A stretch of 64,000 bases of DNA, taken from positions 91,398,319 to 91,462,318 of the forward strand of contig OX235264.1 in NCBI GenBank assembly GCA_944472135.2, given 5' to 3'. The stretch is from Trichobilharzia regenti (lineage: Eukaryota > Platyhelminthes > Trematoda > Strigeidida > Schistosomatidae). Position 1 is the stretch's first letter, and the number at the start of each line of letters is the position of its first letter. A model generated the notes under the pieces. It was not told where the DNA came from. It searched no databases and was given only the letters and a program-made list of their open reading frames with translations. This document shows, in pieces, positions 34,501 to 46,489 of the stretch. The position numbers and the translations under genes were made by a program.

Positions 34501-35090
34501 ACCAGATTTTCACTATAAAATGATATGATTCTATTTCACAGGTTCTCATCACTTGCACACTACCCGGAATTACAATGGTTACGTAAACGATAACAACATA
34601 CTTCAATATGTAAGTGGTAGTAGGGTAGACATCCTATTAAACTGACGACGCATCCAAAATGTAAGCATTACAATTTTTTCGTTAAAGTTTTTATCTTCAA
34701 TTTATACGCTTTCAAAGTAGAAAAAAGGGGGAGGGGTAAGACAGAAAACAGGAAAAAATTAACAACCAACGCTAGCAACTCAAAAAATCAAAAGTGGTCA
34801 CAGTCTGGGATTGGCTCAGTGAGTTGAAATCACTGAATTAGATGACTAATTAATGTAATCAAAATCAAAATTCAGTTATCCAGTCAGTGAGAGATTAATC
34901 ACACTCTCTTTCTGTGTGGATAAATCTGGTTGGTTTGAATCGTTTGATTGCAATAGCTTCGGCAAATCGTAGTAAATTTGCTGTCCTCTGTCTAAGCAAT
35001 ATTTTGAAGGGCTTAGAAACCTCTACGAAATGACCAGCATCAACAAGCTGTCTGTTTGGTAACTGCAATCTGATGATATTTTTTATTTAT
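34501..35090. other. No gene recognised
   Basis: AT-rich sequence with a G-run at 34724-34737. No motif. Confidence 0.4.
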
Positions 35091-35287
35091 TCTTTTTATT
35101 TTTTTTATTTTTGGTTACAGCTTGATTCCACACTGTATTTTTGGTACAAGTATGGAATTTTCAGCATGGATATCGGTAGCCCAAATTTCGCAGGCCAACC
35201 ATAGATATCAGGTGTGCGTCGGTGTGTGCTCGAACCCCGGACCATGTGCATGGTTGGCGAGAGTCCTAACCACTATGCCACCGACGC
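35091..35287 (-). repeat. SINE A, near full length
   Basis: Minus strand: head complement CCGACGC at 35281, box B complement GCTCGAACCCCGGACC, CR1-like tail, T-run at 35096. Confidence 0.92.
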
Positions 35288-35848
35288 ACAGGTACAGGTT
35301 TCTTCGAATATGTTCAGAAAACCGGATAGAAGCCCTTCTTTCCATCCTTTCAATTTACTTACCCCTGCAAGTGTACATAAATTCATAAATTCACTTGGAG
35401 ATATTTATCTAGTTTGAGCGGCTTATAGAAGAAGTAGAGCTGTATAATGTTATGATTTTAACTGCAGGGAAGTTTCTTTTTATTGAACTTTTCATTCTTT
35501 TATCAATCTTTTATGACATTGCATCTCTTGTGAATGGGAGACACTCAAATTAGTATCCTCAGTTAGGAGTACCACCGATTAGCCACCAGTATTTTCCAGA
35601 TTGTTGAAGCCTCCACTGGGTGATATAAATGGACACAAGCTATGCAGCAAAATAAGTTTTTTTCTAAATAGCTCTATGAAATCTTCATTTAACTACTTCT
35701 TGTACAATACATGAATGAATGTCTTAGTCATTAAATCTTTCCAAATCTCTTTGATTACAATGCTTAGCTGTGATATCTATCGATTTAATATAAAACTAAT
35801 CAATAATCATATGATTATTTAAAAATTCTGCCTAATTACAACCTATAG
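35288..35848. other. Intronic sequence, nothing recognised
   Basis: Lies upstream of the 56-bp exon. No motif named. Confidence 0.4.
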
Positions 35849-35904
35849 GATGACACGCCGAGTAGACGTTAACAGTGAACCATATGCTGCCTATTTAGCA
35901 CCAA
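35849..35904 (+). CDS. Internal 56-bp exon of the same unrecognised gene
   Basis: The acceptor (acctatag) and donor A|GTAAGTG flank a single open frame, MTRRVDVNSEPYAAYLAP. It enters needing two bases from upstream and leaves one base, which fits the exon at 43379 exactly. The other two frames have stops. Confidence 0.65.
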
Positions 35905-36049
35905 GTAAGTGTACCATTTACGTTGTGTTTTCCTTTTGCTAAGAGTTTCAAACATACCGGCGTTTATTAAATCATTCAGAGAAAGCATATGTAAAGTAAA
36001 ATAATAGCACCTTAACTGCTTAACTGAGAAAAACTAAATACAACCCTCT

Positions 36050-36300
36050 CTGAATCGACACTAGGAACTAGTCCTTTGTTTGGCGCAGACTAAATTCTGT
36101 CAGTCAAGTTTGCAATGTAGCCACCATTCTAAGTAGCTCGTTGTCAAGGTGCACTCTGAATTGTTGATGTTGGATGGCTGGAGGTAATTGGCCACAGGAA
36201 GTCTTGCGTCACCTAGGTTTCATGCTAGTTGGCATTCACCAGTCAGTCAGCAAGGTGTATCTGCAGCCTTGAAGGAAGTCATGTTCCTTTCTGAATTGAA
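36050..36300 (-). repeat. SINE C copy, head-truncated
   Basis: Minus strand: CTTGCTGACTGACTGGTGAA, GCCAACTAGCATGAAACCTA, then AATGGTGGCTACATTGCA. Same family as 56650-56968. Confidence 0.75.
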
Positions 36301-36739
36301 GTAATATGTTTTCTAGCGAGTTCTTAGTATCTGGTGTACAACTTTTTTTGACAGTATACATACTCAGTACCTATTAAGGCCGTTAAATGACAAAAATTTT
36401 AACTCTGATATCAGATAATACGGAATATTTTATCCTGGAAGAGGAAATAAACCTCAATACCCATAAAAGGGGCTTTGAGACTGTGTGCAGTAATTTCAAC
36501 CCCAAAATGAATACGACCTTTGTTAATGTTGCTCATATGCGTGTTCTGCGGAATGAGTCTTGTTATTAAACATCAAAATAAAAATGTTCATTAATACGGT
36601 GTTGCTTGGTTTAATGAGCACAGAAGGTTTGATCAGACTTTAAAAATTAACATATACCTCAGTCTTCATTCAACGTCTGAAAAATATAGATGATATGGTG
36701 GTCGATGTACAGTCTGCAAATAAACCAGTTAGATCTCGT
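36301..36739. other. Intronic sequence, nothing recognised
   Basis: No motif named. Confidence 0.35.
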
Positions 36740-37440
36740 TTACGTAAAATATTATTATTCCCTTGGGTTCCAAGTGGAACAGAGGGCTTCAACAAACATA
36801 CCTACTTTCTTCTATTCTCTGCTGTTCTCTTCATGAGGCCTCAAGACTGCCCATAATATCCCATATGCTCTTCACACAATCTTCTTCATATCACCGTCGC
36901 ACCGATGAACCACTCGTCACTTCTCATTTAGATTCCACTAGAGCAATGGCCCGCATTGAGCGCTACACCATTCGACAGTCTCCTTAATGTATATACGATC
37001 AGTCTCAATTTTCTCCAACACATTTGTTGAACAATCGGCCCACGTCTGGTGGTCTGTGGCCAGACAGAGTTTCTTATTGACCATTCTTTCTAGCCCACTG
37101 GCCATTTGATCTTCAGTATGGAAGCGGCGAAAGAGATGGCTTCTGATAAAAGTCTGTAATTGGTTGCTGGAAATCGTTTTCGTGACATGTCGACCAAGTT
37201 TCTGACCCTTTTAGAAGTACTAACTGACTGACCTCACATTTGTGATGAAAATCGGAATTTTGTTCTTTATGCTGGTTGATGGTGGTGCAGGATATTTCCA
37301 AACTGGTTTCAGGTTGGTAAAAGCGTATCTTGCCCTTCTGATTCTGACTTTGATATCTTCATCCGTACTGTTGCCTGCAGTTGAAATGATGCTTCCTAGA
37401 TAAGTGAAGGAAGCGATCTCTGTTAAATCTCTCTCGTTGA
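36740..37440 (-). mobile_element. RTE-a 3' end
   Basis: Ends (minus) with CTGTTCCACTTGGAACCCAA and an AATAAT tail at 36750. It is parallel to 12470-13135. Degraded RTE C-terminal coding. Confidence 0.75.
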
Positions 37441-38046
37441 TACTGATTGGTACTGGTTGTTTTTGCTATTGGTTAGTTATCTTCATCATCTCCGTCTTCT
37501 TTTTCTTCCCCTGGAGTCCTGTGTTTGCTACTTCTTCCATCTATCAGTTGGTTGTCATGAATAAGTCTTCGAGTTTGTGTGACATTATATATATAAATCA
37601 ACAAAATGCGCGAAATCGAGATCTCATAGAGTCTTCTTATCAGTGGTCCAGAGTATTCCTGTCTACCCGCTTCCGAGAACAGTCTGACGCATAATCCAGT
37701 CCATCACAATCAGGAATATCATCGGTGATAATAGACAGTCTGCTTGTCCTTCTCCTGTAAATACTGCGTGAAATAACATCCACTATTTTATTGATCATGA
37801 CTATATATATATCAGAACGGTTATCAATTTACTACATCATATAAACACTAGCCAAAAACAGACACTGACATAAGTATGTGTCAACCATTTTACCAACTAA
37901 TCTATCATGTGATAGATTTGACATTTTACTTGTATGGTTAAACCTCTACACTTGTAGAGGATTTGATTTTTTCACTGTTGGTATTATGGACTTTATAAGT
38001 AAAGCATTTATTCACTTGAATGAACCTATGTATAAATTATTTGCAG
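37441..38046. other. No gene recognised
   Basis: AT-rich. A TATATATA run at 37800. Confidence 0.4.
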
Positions 38047-38398
38047 TGTGGTGAGAGCAGGCTGCTAGCCGATTGGTTGACACTAATCTACGTTAATGTC
38101 TAGGTCACTAATATGGGCCGTGAGAAAATATGAACAAGGCTGTTTCAACAACCAATCACAGCAAACTTAAATGTGGACAAATATGATTCGCAGATAGATG
38201 GCTCTACTTTCCGAGAAATATCGAAAACAGCCAATCATAAGACTGTGTTTGTCTGCTTAACTTCTGAGAAACAACCAATCAGAAGACTGCCTTTTTCTGC
38301 TTGCATAAGCCTTCTTAATGCACATAAAATATGTATAAATACGTGTTGATTTTCGTAATAAAACAATCTGTTGCCAGCCCTTGTCTTCTGTTGTTACA
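38047..38398 (+). mobile_element. Solo LTR, family 1
   Basis: 352 bp from TGTGGTGAGAGCAGGC to CTTCTGTTGTTACA, with TATAAATACGTG and AATAAAAC before the end. Perfect GCAG target duplication (38043-38046 and 38399-38402). Confidence 0.92.
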
Positions 38399-38689
38399 GC
38401 AGAACTTGAATAGTGCTGAGTGATTCCATATCAAATGATAACATTCTCAATTTTATAACCTCTGTGTGATCAGTTTTCTTGTTGATTTCCTTTTAATCTT
38501 TCGTTAACTGCATTTATTTTTGTGTACGTGTTGATGTTTACTGACTATCACTGACGACTGACTGACTGACTAGTTTTATCATTGAAACATAAGAGAACAA
38601 AGCGCTGTAGTGAATAAGAGTGAATGTATCTATGCTAGTGAGAACAATTTTGTGCGATATCATTAAGCGTCACCAGTTGTTGGTCCTTA

Positions 38690-39020
38690 GGATTTCGGGG
38701 ACCTAAACCAGGAAGTCTACACCTCCCACTGTCCAAGATTTAATGGATGACTCCATGTTTTTGTCTTGCCACCAATAGTGCTTTCTCAAACTAATACTGT
38801 CAGCTAATACTGCTCATCGAGGAAGGAGATGGCTAGGTATGAGTAACAGGTGTCTTAACTACCTTACTTGTTGTAGCTTCACAACCTCATCGATCGATTT
38901 ACCCTCAATATCTAACAAACAACACCTATTCTCAGTATTACCAACCTTATTATACTACCTAAAATAGGAGATAGAATGAAGACACCTATGGTGAAAGACA
39001 GCAGGGATTTTTATGTCTTA
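38690..39020 (-). mobile_element. RTE-b fragment
   Basis: Parallels 41680-41960: CATCGAGGAAGGAGATGGCT, TTGTAGCTTCACAACCTCAT. Minus strand encodes the C-terminal block with RLRWLG-like residues. Confidence 0.7.
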
Positions 39021-39139
39021 CCCTTTCAATGGCCATGTCCCACTTACAAGCATTAGGGGTATTGATAATATTCATCCTGATTATTTCCAGGTGCTCGATC
39101 CTTAGGTTAACAACATGGATTAATCAATGATGTTTTGGT

Positions 39140-39910
39140 TGGTTCACAAACCGAACAACCAAGATCTTCAGAATTCAAAAAGTCACCTCAGATTGAAGTT
39201 AGCCATGAAGTTGGTGTCCGGAGAAATGGTGAAGACTTCCGAATTAAATGACCTGATTCAAAAGCAACAATCGCATCAAAAAACGCATGCTGAACTGATG
39301 TGTTTTGAATAACGTAATAAATTTGAAAGACGTCATTTCCTTCATTTATCTAGAAGGTATGGTTCAGGCTGTAGGCAGTCAGCACGGATGAAGATGTCAA
39401 CATCGAAATCGGAAAGGGAAGAAAAACCTTCATCACTTTGAAATCAGTTCTGAAATATCCACTCAGCATGAAGAACAAAATTAGTATTTTCAATACCAAT
39501 GTTAAATCAGAAACTTGGCCAGTGAAGAGTTTTTCCATTAGACTACCGATAAATATCATCATCAACTGCCGTCTCTGAAGATCTGATGGTCAGAAAGAAT
39601 CACCAACAAGATCAAGAAGAACTTATTGCTCAGCAAATATACGGAAGAAAATTGAGACGGATCGGACAAATTCTAAGTAGATCTCTGGTTGACATTTTGC
39701 GCGAGGCCATGCCTCGAGTAGAACCCGAGTGGGAAAGTACGAGTTGGGCTTGTCTCTGGGGGCTACATGGAGGAGATCTTGTGAAGACAAGATGAGAGCT
39801 TTTGGACAGTATAAGGACCAGCTGAAAACGGTTGCAGACAACAGAACAAAGTGAAGATGTGATGCTGAATCTGTATGTTCTGCTCTGAACCCAAGGGAAT
39901 AATAAATGTT
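39140..39910 (+). mobile_element. RTE-a 3' end
   Basis: Frames include NHQQDQEELIAQQIYGRKLR, REAMPRVEPEWES and the end TGCTCTGAACCCAAGGGAAT before AATAA. Frameshifted. Confidence 0.7.
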
Positions 39911-40048
39911 ACAATAAGCCCATTTATCTGTCTACATAACCTATATATTTCTTCTAAATAAAATCACTATTTATTCAGAAAATGCAACAATATTGATCGC
40001 ATCCAATGAACTAAGTTTACCGGTGTAAGATAAACTTGAAAGTTAAGT

Positions 40049-40375
40049 TGTGGTGTGGGCTGTTTTCGCCAATGTTTATGCCCCAAATCTTGGTCATGAG
40101 AAAAAACAAGAACAAAGACTAACTTTGAGGAACCCAACAGACAATCACAGCAGACTTAATGTTTGTAGACAAGATTCGCAGATATATGGCTTAACTATCT
40201 AAGAAACGGTCACAAATAGATGACAGAATAACCTTCAGCAAGTAAACAACCAATCAAAAGGCGTTGCTCCTCTGTTAACAATAAAGCTAATAATAATGTA
40301 CATAAAAATCTATAAATATCTGTTGATTTTCTCAAAAAACGATCTGTTGCCTGACCCTTGTCTTTTGTCATTCCA
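40049..40375 (+). mobile_element. Solo LTR, family 2
   Basis: 327 bp, TGTGGTGTGGGCTG to TTTTGTCATTCCA. Flanks AAGT/AGGT differ by one base. Related to 1928-2279. Confidence 0.8.
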
Positions 40376-40914
40376 AGGTAATCGTGGCTACCTCAGTCTG
40401 CTGTTAGTGTATTATCGTAGTTTAGTTGTAAAGATTATTTGCCTTTTATCTGAGAGGTGGTCACCTCGTATCCTGAAGCTCACCTTATTTTCAAATCACA
40501 CACTGAAGAATTTGTGCTTCAAATAATAGAGAAGATTTGTAGCTCAGATGTGCTTGAAGGAAAGCTTCCCAATTGAACTAAGCAGCCAAGAGAACACAAT
40601 CGTACAAAAAAGGCTATTTGCACGTATCAACACAGTATATCAGTACCCTGTGGGACAGCCCACAGCTTCTGTCAACGATTGATACACAAAAAGGTGTTGT
40701 TTTTTGACTGCCATCCATAATTGAACAAATGTTATACGCCTCATTATATTCAAAACTTTTATCTGTTGATTTGACACATGTAAAGTGGTGTAAACTGTCT
40801 AGCATATTCTTCGTAGATGTTGAGTGTTAAGGTTTGAAATCTACAGTAGTACCAGTTGAAATCTAATACAATAATCCATATACACTCATATCTCCATGCT
40901 AAAGCAGAAGCTGA
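40376..40914. other. No gene recognised
   Basis: No motif named. Confidence 0.4.
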
Positions 40915-41140
40915 AGTTCATGGGATGGCCACTGGATCGGGTCCCATTGGGTGAATGATCTATGGGTTCACCTAGTGATCGGAAGACCATGTGTTCAAAC
41001 CTCGGTGAGTATGTGCCGATGAAGAGTCCCAAACTAAGACGAAACAGCTATCGAGTACTCTTAGGTTTTCAAATGGTTCTCTAATCAATATCAGCCCATG
41101 GTGAAATTTTTCAACCAATGAAATCCCTATATACCAACAC
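40915..41140 (+). repeat. SINE B with degraded hammerhead
   Basis: tRNA-like head (GTGAATGATCTATGGGTTCA; TGTTCAAACCTCGG), then GCCGATGAAGAGTCCCAAAC, TAAGACGAAACAGCTATC and GAGTACTC. Stem I is no longer complementary. Confidence 0.75.
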
Positions 41141-41399
41141 ATGAACATTATTGCTTATATTTTATTTCATCTCCTGTTAATATTACTGACTAATTAAAAA
41201 CTGTCTTTTGTAATTAATGTTATCTTTACTCGTTTCATTCTTATTATTGTTATTAATATTGTTCAGTTTTCAGTTCTTGAAATTTTCAAGTCCTGCCTCT
41301 GATGACTCATTGCTGATGACAGTGGTGTCACTGAGGTATGGTTATCCTCAAATCCTTCGCTTTACCAATTTTAATGTTTACATGACTAACTGACTAACA

Positions 41400-42290
41400 G
41401 GTTTCGACATAGAACTATGGATCAGTCTGAGTTGCTACACTCCATGTAGCACACAAAACAAGAGAAGATAGTAAAGAGAGACAGTAAACAGAAGTCTGAG
41501 TAAGGGAAATCGATTAGTAATATGGAAGAACAATAGACTTTTATCCTGCATGACACATGACAAAGAGTGAATTCATCTGCACCCAACCACTGAGAACGAG
41601 GATTTTGAGCCATATCACCAATTGTCTCCAGTCCTCATTGTTTCTTGCCATCCTGAGCATCCCAACCAGACAGACAGCCTACACCTCCTTACGTGACTGG
41701 GCTAAAATAGCTATTATGGATTTCATTGACCGATGGAGCCGTATTTTGGTTTGACCACTACTATCTCTTTTCCAACCTAATCCTATGTCAGTTAACATTG
41801 CCCACAGCCAAGGAAGGCGATGGCTAGGCATATGTAACAGATATTCTAGCCACCTAAATTGATGTAGCGTCATAACTCTATCGATTGGTTTTCCCTCCCT
41901 ACCTAACACTCTACCGAAGCCTAACCTCAACATTACTCACCATATTTTACCACTGTCTAACATGGGGGAACGGAAAAACCTATGATCGAAGACCAGCTTG
42001 TCTCTTCCTGTCTTCCACTTTCAACGACCATGTCTCACTCATAACCATAAAGCAAGACAGAGAGAAATGGTGAGCAGTACACACGTTCTTTAATTGAAAA
42101 TCAGTGGGATATCACGTCTACGCCAGAGATAACGCAGGTTGGAAAATACCACACGAGCCTTTTGTATGCATGCTGAGTTCTCTTCAGCGATCAACCCTTT
42201 AGGGCTAACAAGACTCCCCACATAAGTGGAGTGGTCAGCAAGCTCTAGCACTTCACTCATGCCTATCTCTAAGCTGGGGGGGGTCAATAC
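41400..42290 (-). mobile_element. RTE-b 3' part
   Basis: Minus frames: TYVGSLVSPKGLIAEENSAC, VFSNLRYLWRRRDIPL, RLGFGRVLGREGKPIDR, FRWLEYLLHMPSHRLP. The 3' UTR (GAACAATAGACTTTTATCC region) and the end near 41400 match 53360-53525. Confidence 0.8.
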
Positions 42291-42419
42291 AGTCTAGTCC
42301 TGTAGTATCACTTAAAATGTAACAGGAGAGAGTCGCATTTAAAGCATTCGAAGATTCTTGCTCAAGGTGACCAGAAGAATCTGCTATTTGTCAGTGCCTT
42401 CAAATAGTAGGAAGGACTA

Positions 42420-43320
42420 TTATTATTTCTTTTAATTCCTAAAGGAACATAGGGCTTCAGCTGCGCGACTCAATTGCCTTCGGTTCTCTGCTAGAGTTTT
42501 CACCTGACTCCAGGTCTATCCACATGCTTTCATCTCCTCTTCACATGACCTCCTCAAAGTCACCCCACCATCGTACTGACAACCAACTCGCCGCTTCCCT
42601 TTCGGCCGGGTTCCACTCGAGCGATGGCTTGTCTAGTGATGTCACTCACTTGATGGTTTCCTCATAGTATGGCCAATCCAATCCATCTCTATTTCTTCCT
42701 GCCTATTTGTTTCACAATCGGTTCCTTCTGGGTTGGTTCGTTCCCAAAGATTCCTGCCTGTTGCTGATCTTTTCTGGCCAGCTATCTGATCTTGAGTATT
42801 GAGCGAAGGCAGTTGTTGATGAAGGTCTGAATTTTGCTTGAGATACTCTTTATGACGCGCAGTGCAAGTCTCTGATCCGTATAGTAGCACTGACTTCACA
42901 TTGGAGTTGGAAATCCGGATCTTATTTTTCTTGCTGAATGCTGTTGACCTCCACACAGACTTAACAGTAATGAAAGCTTGTCTTGCTTTTCCGATTCTTG
43001 CTTAAATATCCTCGTCAGTTCCGCCTGTAGTTGAAACGATGCTTCTCAGGTAGGCAGGTAGGTAAAGGAGGTTGTCTCTTTCAGGTTCCTCCCATTTATG
43101 CTGATTGTCGCCTTTTGTTGTTTCTGTTGCTGTTGGCCAGGAATCTTCATCACCTCTGCTTTCTCTATGTTCACCTGAAGGCCTATCTTCTCTAGATGCT
43201 TCTTCCACTGTCAACTTGTTGCTTTTCCCTTTCATACCTTCCAGTTTGTGAGAAATCAGACATATATCATCTGCATATTGTAAATCGATAAGATTATTTC
43301 CTGGTAAAAAGCCGGTCAAT
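42420..43320 (-). mobile_element. RTE-a, RT C-terminal part
   Basis: Minus frames: LIDLQYADDICLISH (YADD box), SIVSTTGGTDEDI, RISNSNVKSVLLYGSETC, DWIGHTMRKPSSE. The end near 42425 shows the AGGAACATAGGGCTTCAGC complement of the RTE-a tail. Confidence 0.85.
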
Positions 43321-43378
43321 TGTTTACATAATGTCTCTTCTAATAAATCTCTCTGATTGTCTTCTTCTTCGCCTACAG

Positions 43379-43692
43379 GTCAAATACCACAAATTAATCC
43401 AACCAACGTCTTCTATACAACTGATGGTCAATGTAAACGTTATTATTGTGCCGTGTGCGGTGAATGTCATCCAGTCAATACACATCGAACACAACGACTA
43501 ACTGAATGGTTAACTGGAACTACACTACCAGATGCCCTGCATAGATCCTCTGAGGCTAAAATTATTGATGATTTTACACAGTTACGCTTTCATCAAGCTA
43601 GAACGTCGAATAATGACAGCCATCCGTGTACAATAACTGAAAATATACTGAATGAAGCTAGACTAAAGGAGAAATCTTTCAAACCGTGTTAA
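43379..43692 (+). CDS. Terminal exon of an unrecognised host gene (CxxCxxCH motif)
   Basis: A strong acceptor (tcttcttcttcgcctacag) opens a 314-bp exon ending in TAA. With the split codon A|GT from 35904 it reads 104 residues. A YYCAVCGECH stretch resembles a small metal-binding motif, followed by a Thr/Arg-rich helix-like segment (TEWLTG, KIIDDF) and a basic tail ending SFKPC. I do not recognise the family. AATAAA near 43953 would fit a 260-bp 3' UTR. The preceding intron is filled with RTE, LTR and SINE sequence. Confidence 0.7.
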
Positions 43693-43994
43693 ATTTATTT
43701 ATTTATTTTAAAAAAGCCAAAATGGGAATATCACTGAAGGGCATATGAAAGCAACAAAACTGCTAAAGTTGGCTGATTGAGTTTACAACTTGAAAGACAA
43801 GTGTGTGATGCACAAGTAACTAAGACTTTTCGTAGTAAATGTTTTTAATTCTAGTTCTTTTTTTTAAAACCACCTGTTAATTTCCGTTTAATTTTTCATT
43901 TATGTTATGTACCTGAAAATTGAACGAGTTAAGAATTCTTTCGTTAGATCAAAAATAAATGCTTTGAGTGTGTTCAAATGGCTTTTTTTACGAA

Positions 43995-44400
43995 ACTGTA
44001 TTATTATTATTATTGTTCCCTTGAGTTTCGATTGAAGCATAATGCTTTGGCAACACCTCTCCATTTCACTATAGTCTCTGTGACATTTTTTTGTTTATAA
44101 CCGACTTCACAACTCTGCACATGGGCTTTCATTTCCTTCTCATACTATCTGAAGCATGTCATTCTATGGACATCAAAATCACTGGCTCCAATTTGAATCT
44201 CCGATGAGCAATTTTACAGAGTCCACTTCCATTCTGCCTTGTCTCAGAAACTGATGGTACTTTGATATCATATTTTCTCATGTCTTTTGGCAATGTGAGC
44301 AGCGTTCTTAGCAGCTTTAAACGTGTTTCAGGCATTCCCTGTCCCGATGCTTATTTTAACTTCGTCTAAAGAAGACTCATCATCCGAGTAGTTTACCAAC
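43995..44400 (-). mobile_element. RTE-a tail fragment
   Basis: TTATTATTATTATTGTTCCC then TTGAGTTTCGATTGAAGC at the left edge marks the element end. The rest is degraded. Confidence 0.5.
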
Positions 44401-45440
44401 AAATTTCACTGGCCTACGTCATTTCGTCTCTCCGATTTCAATGAAGAATAAGTTCCTTTTTAAATATTTTCTATAATGCTTTGAAGTTTCAGTAGTGAGG
44501 GAATTGGTTTTCCTGGATAGGTTCTCTGGTCTAACGTTCAACCTTCCCTTTCTCGACAGAGGTGAGAGGCACGAATGGCTTATGGAGAGGCTGAGAATTG
44601 AAGGTCACGAATAGACACTGTGATTCGTAGATTCAAGTACGCGTATACACAGTGGCAATATGGAATAGGCGTTATCTGCTGAAAGTGGTATTGTTAGTGA
44701 ATACTGATTAGCTGGTTAGTGTATTTCCCCAGATTTTGAAGTGCAACAGTCTTAACACCTGGGAAGCATTTGAGGATACCTATGAAGCGTTCAGCGAAGC
44801 TGCACATACTCATTATGATGTAAGAAGCAGTCCGATTCACAGGTAAGAATAAGTGGATTCAACACAATGCCTTATCATTCACGGAAATATGTTCCACTTA
44901 TGCAAATTATTAATTATTTTTTATCATCATTGAAAATTTACAGCGACATCTGACATTCCGTATGCCTCTCAGCATGTCAATTAGATGAAAAGACAGAGAT
45001 TTTTCAATTTTTACACGATTTTTCGTTAAAATACGCTATTTAAAATGCGTTTCCCTCGAAAAAATCTCACTAAAAACAACGCAGAATAGCCCAAACACAA
45101 CAACACGATAACACCTGATATCTGAAGCGATCAGCTGATTTTTGCCTCTATCCTCCGTCTCCCTTCTTCGTGCTTAAGACGAGCTAGTATGCTAGGCGAG
45201 GCTATTTCTAAATCAATTTATATACATACATATACATATACAATTTGTTATTTAATATTGTATTGATATAATGCGTGATGATCGAAGAACAAAAATACAA
45301 AAGTATGGACCGCGAAAGGATTCAAGCTAATAGCGTAGGGCTTGATAGCCCTGGAGTCATCCTGCTACCAGATTAACTTGATAAGTAGGTTACTATTCCG
45401 ATTCAACTATCAAAGGTTGAATAGTGGATTTCTCACCAGT
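44401..45440. other. No gene recognised
   Basis: AT-rich. No motif. Confidence 0.4.
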
Positions 45441-45500
45441 CACGTTGGAGGTCGGGGTTCGATTGCCGGCTGACCCACGCATAAACCCCCTACTCGTAGT
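45441..45500 (+). repeat. tRNA-like box B segment
   Basis: GGTCGGGGTTCGATTGCCGG resembles the T arm of a tRNA-derived repeat. No full cloverleaf is visible, so probably a SINE relic. Confidence 0.4.
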
Positions 45501-45529
45501 ATAGAAACAGAAACTAAGTCAGGCTCATA

Positions 45530-46130
45530 AAATACCTGGGAATAGTTCCTTCCTCTCACCTTTCCTGGGTGGTCATTCCATATCTTATCGATTTCTAGAA
45601 AAATGTTTCATCTAACCACCTTCTACATTGAGAAGTTAGGAAAATCAGGAATCACAATTTGTTAACTCCTGCACCTTACACACTGTGAATTATTGCTTTC
45701 CTATTATTCTTCCCTGGACTATTTTACAAAAGTCTGTGTCATAATAGGACAAGTAGTAAGACAACTTGTCAGCTCTTTACTACTGTAGTCGATAGGCACC
45801 TGATCCCATGGGAGAAATGCTCTAAATTCATGTTGTTTGACTATCAAAATTCTCCATATATTAACAACTATCTCGGCGTTGCATCTTGACCAGTACGACC
45901 TGAAGAAGTCATGCTCGTTAGCACAACTGACTACAAAACACTCAACGATATGCTACACGGCACCCGCGCATTATCTGTCATAGTTTTAGTGTTGAGAGTG
46001 AAATCTACAAATTAGCAAAATAATTGGCTCTTTTATCTTCTTCTATTTTTCGTTTGTAGTGACACGATTCCAATTAACTAATCATTTTAATTTGTAAAAT
46101 CATTCCATATTAGTTAAGTTTATTTTAATA
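45530..46130 (+). mobile_element. CR1-like LINE, degraded C-terminus
   Basis: ATAAAATACCTGGGAATAGT, ATTTCTAGAAAAATGTTTCA and CTTCTACATTGAGAAGTTAG match 8040-8140 and 11300-11400. Many indels. Confidence 0.75.
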
Positions 46131-46489
46131 ATCATATATTGATGAGGCAGTATTAACTACTGGAGGACAAGGCTTTGAGCACAAATTGTTGTCACTCGTA
46201 ATCATATCATTTCAGTCACACAATATGTATATTGTTGCCACTTTCCATATCTCCGATATAGGCAACATGTTGTATTATTCCCGTTGCACATGTGCACTAC
46301 TGAATGGCTAAACACAGACAGCTTCAGTCAGTAATTAACTTCTCTCTCCATCGAACTATGTTACGTTTCAATACTCTCACCCTGTCGCACTCTATTTTTT
46401 GATTACATGTAAGTGAATGCAGTGCAATGGTTGATCTTTTTTTTCCAGGTTATTTAACTTAGTAAGGTCGTCGATTATTCTTGGTGTAG

